Assembly (NCBI GenBank): GCA_009599575.1
Contig: VWND01000025.1
Coordinates: 310,001-374,000, forward strand
Reading direction: 5' to 3'
Origin: Blumeriella jaapii
Taxonomy: Eukaryota > Ascomycota > Leotiomycetes > Helotiales > Drepanopezizaceae
Length of the DNA stretch: 64,000 nt
Of the stretch, positions 10,751-22,304 are shown one piece after another. Below the pieces are notes generated by a model, which was not told where the DNA came from, searched no databases, and saw only the letters and a list, made by a program, of their open reading frames with translations. The translations under genes were made by a program, and so were the position numbers. How positions within the stretch are numbered: the stretch's first letter is position 1; each line of letters opens with the position of its first letter.

Positions 10751-12427
10751 AGTTTTGCAAAAAAACCGGAAAGCTTTTTATGCGCCAAATAAAAATCGCG
10801 CATTTTTAAAAAAACATATATAAAATCAAACGCGAAATACTACGTGAGATTTTTATTTAAATCTATTTAAGAAACTTTGTATTAAAAAGTTTTTCGCTGC
10901 ATTCGACAAGCGATTAATTCTTCGATTTTATATTTAAATTTATTAATTATATTAATAGGTTCAAAAGCTAAATTAATCTGATTTGAAAGCGCGTCGTCAG
11001 CTGCTTTACGCAGTCGATTAGCGTAAAAAACTGAATGTACGTTTATAATATTAAAAAAGTTTAGCTTAAAAGCGTTATCGAAAATTTTGGCTACAATTTT
11101 AAAAAGGCCGTTTATAAAATTGTCGAGCTTGCGAAAAAGCCGGAAAATCGGAAATGAACGTATATCGAACTATATATAATCGCTAATATTAAAATCGATC
11201 GCGCGGCGAAATTTATTCGCATTCTTTTTTATTTTATCGTAAGCTTATTAAAAATGCGATTTAGCGAGGTTCCAGACGTCGTAATAGCGGCGAGCGTACG
11301 TACGAGCTTCGTCTGCGTTTAGCTTATATAAAAAATTAGAAAAAAAAGAAATATCGAGCTTTTAATTTCAATTGATATAGAAAATATAATCGTATACAAT
11401 TTCAAAAGGTAAAAAGCCATTTAAACTTTCGTAAAAAAAATTCATTTGAACGAAATCTATTATTAAAAGAAATTCGCTCCAATCGTTTTAATAAAAGTTC
11501 ACGAAAAATCGAAAGCGTTTTTGCAAATATTAGTTGTAAATTTCGGTTTGACCGTCGGTTTTAAAATAAGCGGCTATCGAAAGCTTTAGTTGCGTATCGA
11601 ATATTTTGTTTAATTCAGACCAAAAAGTAAATTAATATTAAAAGCCACGATCGCTAATAATACTTTTCGAAAAGCCAAAATATTTATATACGTGAAATAT
11701 ATACAATTTAGCGAAGTTTCGAGCGTCGATATTTTTATAACAAAAGATCGAAATAGCTTGTTTAAAAAAGCGATTTATTATTACGAATACGTTATCGTAA
11801 CCGTGTTTGTTTTTATTAAAGCTGCAAAAGTCTATTATAACGTGTTTTTAAAAATAATCAGAAATAAAAAAAAGCTAAAAAAGGCCGGAGCGTTTATTTT
11901 TTGAAACAAAACTTTTTCGATAAGCGTGGTAATTACGATAATATTATTTTACGAAAGCTGTTATATTTCGCTAATAATATTAGTTCGAAAGCAATTGCGT
12001 AATTTTGCGAACGCTAAAATAAACGATGGAAATCTGGTCGTGCACTTTTCGTACAAAAGCCAAACGAAAATAATCGACGTTTAATATTATTAAACGACCG
12101 TAATATAACAGCAGATCGCGTTTAAATATATACGAAATATTATTATCGTTGTTTTTTTTCGTAGCGTTTCGTATAGCTTTTTTTCGAAAGGCCATCAGGC
12201 TGCTAGCTGTGCGATTAGCGTAAAGAATTTAATTAACGATACGAAATGCGGAAAAAAAATCAGCTATTTCAACGATAAAAACAGCTGTTTCGAAGGCCGT
12301 AGAAAATCGAAGTTTTTTAATTAAAAGTCGGTAATCGATTTAATCGGCTCGAAAAAATGTTTGCAGACGCTGAATGCGTTTAAAAAAGTTTTAACGGTCG
12401 AATTCGCTCGTACGACGTATTAATACG
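10751..12427 (-). pseudogene. Element A integrase region relic
   Basis: The minus strand reads as a gypsy integrase. The stretch 11980-12195 contains the typical LLLYYGRL-ILNVDYFR...VHDQIS...VRKITQLL series that precedes the zinc-binding and core parts. Upstream of it (12300-12420) comes the end of RNase H and the linker, which joins in frame with the block at 18805 once L2 is removed. Further downstream (11700-10800) the coding signal is broken by stops. B1 separates it from its C-terminal end at 3279-3385. Confidence 0.75.
12411..12427. repeat. Target-site duplication of LINE L2 (left copy)
   Basis: TACGACGTATTAATACG, 17 bp, is repeated exactly at 18788-18804. On the minus strand it encodes Val-Leu-Ile-Arg-Arg of element A pol on both sides of the insertion, so one copy is a duplication. 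Confidence 0.85.
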
Positions 12428-14499
12428 CATCCTTCACAATATACACGGATTTTACTTTTTGTTCGCAACAATTATTAAATTCACTACATTCGATTCGGAA
12501 AACTCGTTTCTTTCCGAATCTCGAAAAATCAGCTCGAAAGTTCGTCGCGTTCGCCGTGCAATTTACGAAATAATTTCTTCCACTTTTTTCGATCGTCCGA
12601 CGACCACGATTACGACCACGACCACGACGAATTATACATTCGCTTTATAAACGCAATCTTATCGTTTTAATTAAACTTACATTTTAAAAAAAGAAAGCAG
12701 GCGAATATTTTTAATATTCGCTTTTTTTTCTTCGCTTTAAAATACGAAGCGCGAACATTTATTATTACAACGTCGGCTATTATTAACTAATTCGACGAAG
12801 CAAACCGACAATTTCAGATACGCCGCAAAATATAAATACAATTCGCGATCGCTGCCGACAGCGTCGTAAACTAGCAGAAAAAGCCCGAAGCGCGACAATA
12901 CGCCAAAAAGTTTGCAAAAAGCCTTATTTTTTTTTTGCAAATCCGCGCTTTTATTACTTTTTTCGCCGCTTCGCTAAGCAGCATCGACTTTCTTTTCTTT
13001 TTTATTAAATTAATTATTTAAGCAAACCGAATTTTACGAAAAGTTTTAAAAACTTTAATAAACTTCGAAAAATTAAAATCGACTATCGCTAAAAAGCTAT
13101 AATAACAAACGCGTCCGTTTATTAGCGGAATTTTACGCGTTTTTTTTAAATTCGTTTACTAAAAATCAATCAGTAAAAATTCGACAAAACTATCGCTTTT
13201 TAATTACGTCGGCGAAAAGCATTTTGCTAAATAAATTTAATATTTTCGTTTTCAAATAAAAAATCGCGAAATTTATACCGGACTTAACGAAAAACGCGAT
13301 TAAAAATCTAACGCTTACGAAAACAAATTAAGCTTTTTATCCAATCGATTTAAAAACCAAAAACTTTTTTATTATTTAAAAAAGCGTCGAAGTTTTTCGC
13401 AAAGTATTCGAAGCTATTACCGTACGCATTCCGAAAAAATAAATATAATTACGCGGTACAAAACGTTTCAACTACGATTCCGGAGCTATTCGGCGACGTT
13501 TTTTACTGCTTAAAACATATAAAAAACGAGGTTTTTATTTAAACTAAAATTAAGCCGATTAATACGCGCTTTTTTCGATACGAAGCGAATTCAGTTATAA
13601 GCAAGCAAATCTAGATTATTTTTTTTTATAGCCAATTAAAAGTTTTATTTTCTTCGGCGTTAGCGTCCAAATCAAACTTATTAATAAAAAACCGGCCATA
13701 TTTCGCCACGATTTTAAATGCTAAAGCTTTTGCAATTTATTAATTTGCATTCGATACGCACGTTGCAATTATTATAATAACCGAATACAAAACCACGATA
13801 GCCCGACCGGCTTTAATTGCAAAATAGCTTTATAATACGCGAATTATTATAAGTTATACGCTGCGGATTATTTACGCTGCTTTGCGATTTTTCGCCGCGT
13901 AAACGGTAAAATAATACGACCAATTAAAAAAAAATTAAAAACTGTCCGGCGATTAAAAAAAAAACGGCTTATTCGATCGCGGTTATTTTTATTATTAAAG
14001 CTTTCACTTTTTCAAATAATAATAATCCGATTTTTAATAACGCGGAAAAAAAAAAAAAAAAACGCGAAAACGCCGTAACGGTATACGAATATAAAAAACC
14101 ACCGCGTTTTTATTTAATACTTTCGCCGCGGCTATAACGCTAAACGTGATTTTTTCGAGCCGCTTAATCCGGAATTTAATTTTAAAATAATCGCTAAATA
14201 TTTAGCATTTTGGCCGAAAAGCATACTCGATTTTCGACGATACGGCCTTCGTAGTTTTTTCGCAAAGCACGCTTTTTTTTTTATTTTATTAAAAGCAATT
14301 TACCCGTTTTTATCGAATCAATTACGAAATAAATTCTAAGTTTTCGCAAACGAATCAAAAAAAATAAATATCGATATTAATATATTTATTTTTTAATAAT
14401 AAAACATTTTTACAAGTAACGCGAAAAATTTCGCAACCGAAAACTTAAAACAAATTTTAATATTTATTAAATAAACGTTTAAAAAAAACAACCGAAGCA

Positions 14500-15200
14500 T
14501 ATCACGCTTTTTTGCATTTGTGCGATACAAAACGCATAAACGTGATTTGCGTGCAAAAACCTTAAAACGCTCCGAAAACTAAAATACAAAACCATCCGTT
14601 ATACGATTTATATATACCGATCGATTTATAAAACGAAACCGAAAAAAAAATCTTCGAACGAATACGTTTTTAAAATATTAATTTACGTTCGAAAAAACGC
14701 AAAACTTAATTTATAACAACGACGATTAATTAATAACAGAAATCTGCTTTGGCTAAACGTAAATATATATTTTATTTTTAATATATATAAATAAAACTAT
14801 ATTTAATAAATATTAAATTACGTAATATATCTCGAACTATTTTTTAATTGCATAATAAGCGGCGATTTTAACGCCCGATACGACACTTTTAAACCCGGAT
14901 CGGATACGACAAAAAATAAAAAACATTTCGCGGATTAGGCTGCTATTTCGAATATAAATTTTATCGGCGCCGCTAACGAACCCATTTATAATAAAAAAAC
15001 ACGTTTTAAATCTTACTTTTTCGAACGTATTTAATTCGATTATTACAATACGATACGATATGCATAACGGCTTAAATTACGAAACTTAAATAACGATTTT
15101 TCTTAACAAAAAAAAAATACCCGTAATTCAAATATATTATAAAATATCCGATTCAAAACTCGGTAAATTCGCAAATCTGATACGCGCAAAAATCAGCCGA
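14500..15200 (+). pseudogene. L2 endonuclease relic
   Basis: Blocks typical of LINE APE-type endonucleases are readable: INVICVQKP at 14537-14563, holding the residue equivalent to the catalytic Glu but here Lys (GAA to AAA), and Gly-Asp-Phe-Asn-Ala-Arg at 14861-14878. The enzyme would nick the target DNA to prime reverse transcription. The Glu-to-Lys change and the many stops inactivate it. Confidence 0.75.
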
Positions 15201-15699
15201 TTCGCGGATTCCGCTATATTATTAACGCTAAAAAAGCTAAACGAATATGCGGCTGCGCTGGCCCGGATTTTTTAAAAAAATATTACAGCTGCCGAAAAAC
15301 CTTTTTAAAAAGGCTTATAAGCTATTTTATAATAAACCGACGAATGCTAAAAAACCAAAAATAAATATTTGCGAATACGCAAAATAATATACGACGATAA
15401 AATCCTCGAAAAAACTAAGCAGTTTTTCGCTATAATACGTAAAACGAAAAAAAATTATTAGCAAAAGCTAATCAACGGAATCGATAATAACGAAAAGCTG
15501 TATAAAATAATAGGCTAGCATCGAATAATTACGAATTTTAAAACTTTTTTATTAATAATAAACGGCGTTGTAATTAAAAACACTAAAAACAAGGCTAATG
15601 CTTTGAAAAACGAAATATTTGGCCGCTTTTTCAGCCACCGACGATTTTAATTAAAATTCTTTTTACCGAATAAGCAAAGTCGGGCCATTTTTTTTTTAA

Positions 15700-16720
15700 A
15701 CAAACTTTGTATCGCTCGAAAAAATAAAAAAATATTACATCGGAATTACCAGCATTTTTCCGGGCATTAACCGGATTACGATAAAACTTTTAAAAGCTTA
15801 TTAAAAAAAAATTAAAACCGTTATATATAATTTGTTTAATCGCTGCTTCGCAACGAATCATTTTCCGATTTTTTTTAAAAATTGGCCGAAATAGCTATAA
15901 TAATTAAAACCGACAAACGAAATAAATTTTTTCTACGCTTATAACGCCCGATCGCCCTTTTTTTTTGCATATCTAAAAGCTTCGAGAAAATTATCGCTAA
16001 TAAAATCGCGTAAACAGCGCTTACAACCGGCTTATTTAATTTATAATATAAAAGCGTTTTTCCGAAACGCTCTGCTTTCGACCTGGCAGCGTATTTTACG
16101 GCCGATATCGAAACTACGCTTGTCGCAAAAAAATATATTACGATTATTATTTTAAACGTGTAAAACGCGTTCGACGCCGTTTTAACCCGACGCCTGTTTA
16201 AAAAGATAACCGAGCAAAAATGGCTTTTTTTATTTTTTTTATTAATTAAATCGTTTTTTTACGAAACGACGAATATAAATACGATTCGAAAAAAAAATTA
16301 CCGATTTCAGCTACGTTTACTGCGGCATTTTTCAAAAATCGTTATTTTCCTCGGTTTTATATATATTATATTTAATAAAATTGCTTAATTAAGATTTTAT
16401 TTTTCGCTTTAAATACGCAAACGATATATTAATTTATCGTATTTTATATAACTTAAACGATAATATCGAGCTATTTGCGAAAAACGTTCGCGATATTTTC
16501 GAATGGAAAAACAAATACAAAATCGCTTTCGCGCCGGAAAAAATCGAAATAATATATATTATTACGCAAAATAATAATTACGCTTTTCCGATTGTAATCG
16601 ACGACAGAATTACGATTTTTTATATTATTACGGCGAAAAAAAAGCGAGCAATCCGCGCTGCGCTAATTAAAAATTTAATTCGATCGAAAACTTATTTTCA
16701 AACGATACGTTAAAAAACGC
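15700..16720 (+). pseudogene. L2 reverse transcriptase relic
   Basis: The catalytic block reads Tyr-Ala-Asn-Asp at 16414-16425, followed by Ile-Leu-Ile-Tyr. The usual motif is Tyr-Ala-Asp-Asp, and the Asn codon AAC is one G-to-A transition from GAC. Upstream sequence carries further LINE RT-like blocks broken by stops. Placement after the endonuclease supports the assignment. Confidence 0.75.
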
Positions 16721-17334
16721 GTAAGCAAAGCACGATAAGCGGCGTAATAATATTAAAAGCTTCGGCCGAATTAATAATAGCTTTCCGGCTAGCGCGCTAC
16801 GAAAAGCAATAATTATTTATATTTTTTCCTCGATATTATTTAAAACCGAAATTTAATACGCAAGCCGTACGAAATCTGAACGCCGAACCGGACGAAACAG
16901 CCAAATTAATATTCGTTTCGGCGGGTTATATCGATTTAATACAAAAAACTATTATTTTGGCCGCACGAAAAATACTTTTTGTATAGCGCATTATTTTTTT
17001 TATTATAATAATACGGAACGCTTTTTTTTTTTTTTTTCCGCAAGCGCGGCTTTAAAAAAGGCCAAAGCACGTTTCGCAATAAAATTGCAAACCGTAAACA
17101 AAACGTATTTTTTGGTCCAACGCATTTTTATTTTAGTAATTTTTCGAAGCAAATACGCGAGCGAGTATATATATAGCCGCCAAAACGAAAATCTAACGCT
17201 TCGGCGATATTTTTTTATAAATCCTACGATTCAAATTGATTTCTTCGCATTTTTCGCCCGGCAGCCGCATTAATTTTATTATAAGCGTTTTAAAAAAAAA
17301 AAAGCCGCGGAAAACTTTTAAAAAATAATAAACA

Positions 17335-17600
17335 GAATTATTTTTCGAAAACGTTACGATTTTTTCGGACGGCTGCGAAAAATATAAAAACGACGTTTAT
17401 TTTATAAGCTACGAAATATATTATATATTAAAACCGCAGGCAAATAACGTTTAAATACGATTCGATAAACGATTATTTTTACGTTTTCGACGCAAAAGCG
17501 ATAAAAGCATAAAAAAGCTTGTAAAAAGCTGCGAGCATACCAACCGAAATACGTACGCAAAAGTTATAAATATATATCGACAGCATTTTAGTAATTTGAA
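17335..17600 (+). pseudogene. L2 RNase H-like relic
   Basis: Phe-Ser-Asp-Gly-Cys at 17362-17376 resembles the first active-site block of RNase H domains found after the reverse transcriptase in Tad-clade LINEs. The remainder is too mutated for the other acidic residues to be assigned. Confidence 0.45.
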
Positions 17601-18654
17601 AAATACGCGGAATATCTTTTTTTTTCTTTTAATAAACTTTTTTAGCCTGTTAAAAAATAATAGAAATATACGACGTAAAAATCAAATAAGCACCGGGCTA
17701 TACGAGCATCGAAAGCAACGAGGCCGCCGATAAATTAATAAATGCGAATGTAAAAAAAACCTTTTAAAATAAAAGCTTTGCGTTCGAACCGACCGTAAAT
17801 AAAATACGCTCCGATTTTAAAAAAGTACGAGATTCGCACCGAAGCCTTTAGTAAAAAACAGCCAGCAAAAAGCTTTTACGAAACTATAAGCGGTAGAATC
17901 CGATTTACGTAATTAAATTTTTGCCGAAGCTCGATATGCCGAAACGACTGCTTTATTATTATTTAACGACCAAAATCATTTATAAAAATTACGAATAGTA
18001 TTACGTTAAATATAATTATACCGACGCTAAACTGCGCTGCAAATGTAAAGAGCTTAAAACTTTATTATATTTAATATTATACCGCCGCGCGATTAAACGT
18101 TTTTTTGATTGGTTTAAAAAAACTCGACCAAACGCTTTTTCCCGAACCGAACGAAAAGCTGTAATATTTCTTAAAAATTTGCTTCGCGAGCCAAAAGATT
18201 TTGTAACGTTTCTACGCGTTATTATTACAATTTCTTAAATATAACTAATTTTATTATACGTATACTGCTTGCTCTGATCGATTGCAGCTCGAACAAAATA
18301 AACTGCGTACGGCCGCGCGAAGCGACGTTACAGCGAAGCGAATATTATTTTGCATATTTGTATAACGGATGATTTTTTATTTTAATAAGCGCAAGCTTGT
18401 TTTTCGCTTTTGGTTTTTAAATTCGAACATTTGAATATTACTTTTTTTTTTTTTTTTTTTTTTCGGCCTATTAGCTATACTATTATGCGTTTCTACGCAA
18501 CCGATAAATTATATTTTAATCGGTGCCGTATGTATATTTCTTAAGCTTTTTTCTGGATTTTACGCTTATATTTTTTATTAACGGACCATCGCAAAAAACG
18601 GCGAAAAGCGTAGTCGACAACAGCTTTAGCTGTATTAATACGAACTGCTTTCGG

Positions 18655-18787
18655 AGTCGTACTTTGTATTTAATTTTTTAGCTTAGCACGTTTCCGTACT
18701 TTTTGAAAAGTCCTAGAAGGGCAGCCTCTCGGCTGCATTCCGCTAGACGTTAATCAATACTACTATTACTACTACTACTACTATTAC
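18655..18787 (+). other. L2 3' end: hairpin and triplet tail
   Basis: GCAGCC-TCTC-GGCTGC (18721-18736) can form a perfect six-base-pair hairpin with a four-base loop. The L1 copy has the same stem at 1895-1910 with only the loop changed (TTTC in sense). The tail after it is a degenerate CTA/TTAC run. Such structured 3' ends are recognised by the reverse transcriptase in some LINEs. That role is an inference here. Confidence 0.6.
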
Positions 18788-18804
18788 TACGACGTATTAA
18801 TACG
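18788..18804. repeat. Target-site duplication of LINE L2 (right copy)
   Basis: Exact copy of 12411-12427. The last triplets of the tail overlap its first bases, so the duplication could be 16 or 17 bp. Confidence 0.85.
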
Positions 18805-20964
18805 TCAGCCAAAGAGTTATATTTATTTGGTTTATACGTAATAAAAAAGTTGTAATCGGCGAGAAGTTCGGCTCAGCGTGCTTATCGAGCGTTTAAAAGT
18901 TTAAAAATTATAAAATATTTTAAAACCTTATAATTAATAATTATTTTAATTTAATAAACTAAATTAGTTAATTCAGTACGAAAGTTGCCTAGAAATCTTA
19001 CGATTGCAAGCATTTTTTTATCGTATACGACGTAGTTTAATTTTGCGAAAGCTATGGTTTTGCTAAAATAAGCGATTGAAAGCCAGTCGTTACTATGGAA
19101 TTGCGAAAGCATAAAAGCCATTACGCCGTTTAAAGCGTTAGTTTCTAATATGCAAAAAAGATTTTGCTTATAATATTATAAAACTGATGCAATAGTAAAA
19201 GCTAGTGTAAAAAAGTCGAAACTTTTTTAATATTCAGAAGTGAAATTGTAAAAAACGTTAGCTTTAATTAAATAAATCAAAAGCTTTGCAATTATATCGT
19301 AGTTTCGAATAAAACGTCGGTAAAAATTACAAAAACCAAAAAAGCTTTGTACACTTTTTATAATAGTAGAAAGCTTTTAGTAAGCGACTACAAAAACCTT
19401 TTCTAGATTTATTTTTAAGCTTTTAATCGAAATAATAAAGCTTAAGTAACGGATCCGAATAACGTTAAATTTAAATTTCCGAATATCGGCCTGTAATTTA
19501 GCGTTAGCGAGCTTTTTAAAACATTTTGCGAACGTATATAGCGTGTTTCAAAAAGTCGGACGAATAAATAAAAATATTATTTAAATATGCAATGCAAAAA
19601 TCGTTTAAATAATCGAAGAAAATGTCGTTTATATAACGTTAGTAAATTGCGAATTTATTAATAAGGCCAAAAGATAGCATTTTGCATTTATAAGCGCCGT
19701 AATGCGTACGAAACGTCGTTAGTTTTTTACTGGCGGAGTTATTCGAATTTTGTAAAAAGTTTAACAAATATCGAGCTTCGTAAAAATTCGCGCTTTCGAA
19801 AAACGAGCAAAAATCTTATCGATAAAAAAAAGAAAATAGCGATTTTTACGAATAATATTATTAAAAGTTCGATAATCGATATAGAAATATAATAAACCGT
19901 CGGGTTTTTTGGCGAAAAGCATTGGAGCAGCGAAAGGAGCGATAAAAGGTTCGATAAAGCTTTTGTCAAAATTATTTTGCAAATAAATTTTAATAATCTC
20001 GAGTTTTAAAATCGATATTTTATATAAAAAAGTATATTTCAGCTTTTTCTTATTTATAATAAGCTCGATCTTATAATCGTAAGGCCGGTACGGAGCTAGC
20101 TCGTTACTGGCGGCCTTAAAAAATACGTGTTCGAAGTTTTTATATTCCGGGAGGAAAAATTCGAAGAAAAGTTTATTCGAAATTAGCTTTGTTAAGCTGA
20201 TTAAAAAGGTCGAAATCGATATTTCGTTGGTTTTGAAACGTTCGAAAAAATTATAAAATTAGGTTTTAAAAAAAGTATTATACGTAAAATCGTTTAGTAT
20301 TTTGTCGATTTTGTACAAAAAGGTTAAAAACATTTCAATTACTTTTTTTCTAAAAATTAGCTTAAAAGCGTATATAATAATTTAGCAAATAAAAATTAAA
20401 TAAGCAGTAAATTAAAAGATTCGTTTTCGAACTGGTCGTTTGGAAGATTCAAAAAATGATTTGTTTAAATTTTCGATTATATTAAGCTGAAAGGCTATCG
20501 CGGCGAAAGTCTTTTTTCGGTTTTTAATATAACTGTTTTTCGTAGAACGAAAAAGCTGTTTTAACGAAAGAAAAAAAAAAGAAAATGAAATAATAAAAAA
20601 AGAATCGTTAGCCTGGGAAAATAATATAATTTTTCGTATTATTTTATTAGCGTCGCCATCGAAATTAACACCGCGAATAAAATTCGACCTTTTCGCGCTC
20701 CGCATAGCGTCGTAAATCTGTCACAATTGGTCAAGGTTTTTGTTACGTTTTACAGCGTCGTTTTAATAGCGAGATTGAATTTTTCGGAAGTACAAATAAA
20801 AAACTTTAATATAACGAGCGTAAAAAGCTGTAAAAGAATAAGATTTCGGCCAATAAAGCTTGCGTTTATTACAGTTTAATAAAATTTAATATTCGGCCAG
20901 CCAAACTTTTTTTAAAATTATATTATAATTTCCGAAATTGATAATTAAAAAAAAAGTAAACGAT
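18805..20964 (-). pseudogene. Element A reverse transcriptase and RNase H relic
   Basis: On the minus strand, starting near 20110, the sequence shows the gypsy series Glu-Leu-Ala-Pro-Tyr-Arg-Pro-Tyr-Asp, then FIEPFIAPFAAPMLFAKKPDG, a YIDYRTFN block and KARIFTKLD (19761-19982), a YGAYKCKMLSFGLIN block (near 19660), and a YLNNI block near 19577. In the last, both catalytic Asp codons read Asn. RNase H follows to the Leu-Ala-Asp-Val-Leu end at 18805. An open stretch at 20412-20705 lies upstream and may be part of gag or protease. Confidence 0.8.
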
Positions 20965-20969
20965 TATAT
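20965..20969. repeat. Target-site duplication of B2 (left)
   Basis: TATAT, repeated at 28334-28338 on the far side of B2. The sequence is simple, so the match alone is weak, but it sits exactly at both LTR ends. Confidence 0.65.
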
Positions 20970-21382
20970 TATAAGGATTGAAAGGCAGGGAAACACTAGT
21001 TTAGACAATAAAGCTCAGATAAAATTGGATTGATAGTCAGACTGATTTCTACTTTTTACATCTCTAGTAAAAAGCGTGTATAAGTATAAAAGAAAAAGTG
21101 GAGCTTTCGAGAAAAGTATTTCTCAGGAAACCAGGCGAATTTTATTTAATATGCTTTTTCAGCCCTTATTCCGATCTTTTTTTATTTTTTTTAATATAAT
21201 TTTAATAACTGATTCCTTAGCAATTATTTTTATAAAATGTTTTATTTAAATATTATTTTCAATTTTTATAATGTTATCCGGCCCTCACGGCCTATTCGTA
21301 GCGAATATTATTCGAAAGTTGGTAGAAGGCAAAAGGTTTTGGCGGATTATTTGATTTATACACGTGATATTAGTTTCTAATA
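20970..21382 (-). repeat. 3' LTR of B2
   Basis: 413 bp, colinear with the B1 LTRs in reverse orientation. A polypurine tract (minus strand CTTAAAAAAAAGGGTAA) lies directly upstream, at about 21383-21399. Confidence 0.85.
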
Positions 21383-21637
21383 TTACCCTTTTTTTTAAGC
21401 CTTTGGTTTTCAAAAGCGATTGATTTTTTTATGCGTATGCTTTCGTATATAACGTACGTTACGCTTTCGAAATAACGTACGGTTTTTTTCGTTTTTAATC
21501 GTAAATTATAATTGTTTTTTTCGCTTTCGGTCGTAAATTATAACTGTTTTGCTGTTTTGTTTTTTTTGTTTTCGGTAGCGCTTCGCATTTTCGTTAAAAA
21601 GGCTTTTTTTTTTAAAATGGCCGCCATTTTCCTGTTT

Positions 21638-21676
<39 letters not shown>

Positions 21677-22094
21677 CGTCTTTTTTTTTTTTATTTTAAT
21701 CAACTGCTTTTCGCCGTATTCGCCGCGAATTTTTAAAATGCTTTTGATTTTTTATTTGTTTTCGGTGCGCCCGTCTGATTTTTACGCGAAAGTATTACAG
21801 CGGACTTTTTGCTTTTTTGCGTTTTCGAGCTTTTTAGCGTAAAATGCAACCGTTGTAAAGTTTCGCATATTTAATACTTTTTTATAAATTTTTTAAATTT
21901 TTATTCGAAATTCGCTTTTAATTAGCTATAAATTCTTGCCGCACGCGCTACCGAAGCGTAAACTTTTTTCGCGAGTTTTAACGATTTTATAAATCGTTTC
22001 GACGCTGCTACCGCCGCTGCCGTTTTTTTTTTTTTTTTATTGCCGAAGCCAAAGCTTTTGCTAAAACTTTTATCGATTTTATTATTTACGACGC

Positions 22095-22304
22095 TTATAT
22101 AAATCGTTTAAAAAAAAATAACGCTTCGGCTTTTATAATAATCGGAAATCGTACGAATCGCGCCGCGGCTCGAATTGCCGCTGCTGCTGCTGCGTCCGTT
22201 TTTGCCGGTTTAGCGGCTGCTGCTGTTTTAAAAGCTTTGGCTGCGCCGGCCTTTTTTTTTAACAACGCTAATATAAAACGTATTTTCCGACGTTTCGAAA
22301 ACAT
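22095..22304 (-). pseudogene. B2 alanine-rich post-pol reading frame
   Basis: A 69-codon open stretch on the sense strand of B2 with Ala runs around the middle (for example TDAAAAAAIRAAARF) and Lys/Arg on both sides. It is the counterpart of 9450-9650 in B1. The start shown is simply the first Met of the open stretch. The true ORF may have been longer before mutation. I recognise no domain. Confidence 0.4.

Larger units (their letters stand above)
12428..18787 (+). mobile_element. LINE L2 (Tad-like, APE endonuclease), RIP-mutated, apparently full length
   Basis: The element is about 6.36 kb between perfect 17-bp target duplications and ends in a run of CTA/TTAC triplets (about 18757-18787). 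The plus-strand order is an ORF1-like region (about 12460-14450), an apurinic-type endonuclease, reverse transcriptase, RNase H and a 3' region with a stable hairpin. Every domain contains RIP-type stops and Asp-to-Asn changes. It lies inside element A between RNase H and integrase codons. L1 is another copy of the family. Tad-like is inferred from domain order and fungal origin. Confidence 0.85.

Noticed and set aside
21506..21736. Poly-Lys / poly-Phe open stretches around the T run at 21640-21680
   Set aside because: Low-complexity translation of a homopolymer in the 3' region of B2, with no coding evidence.
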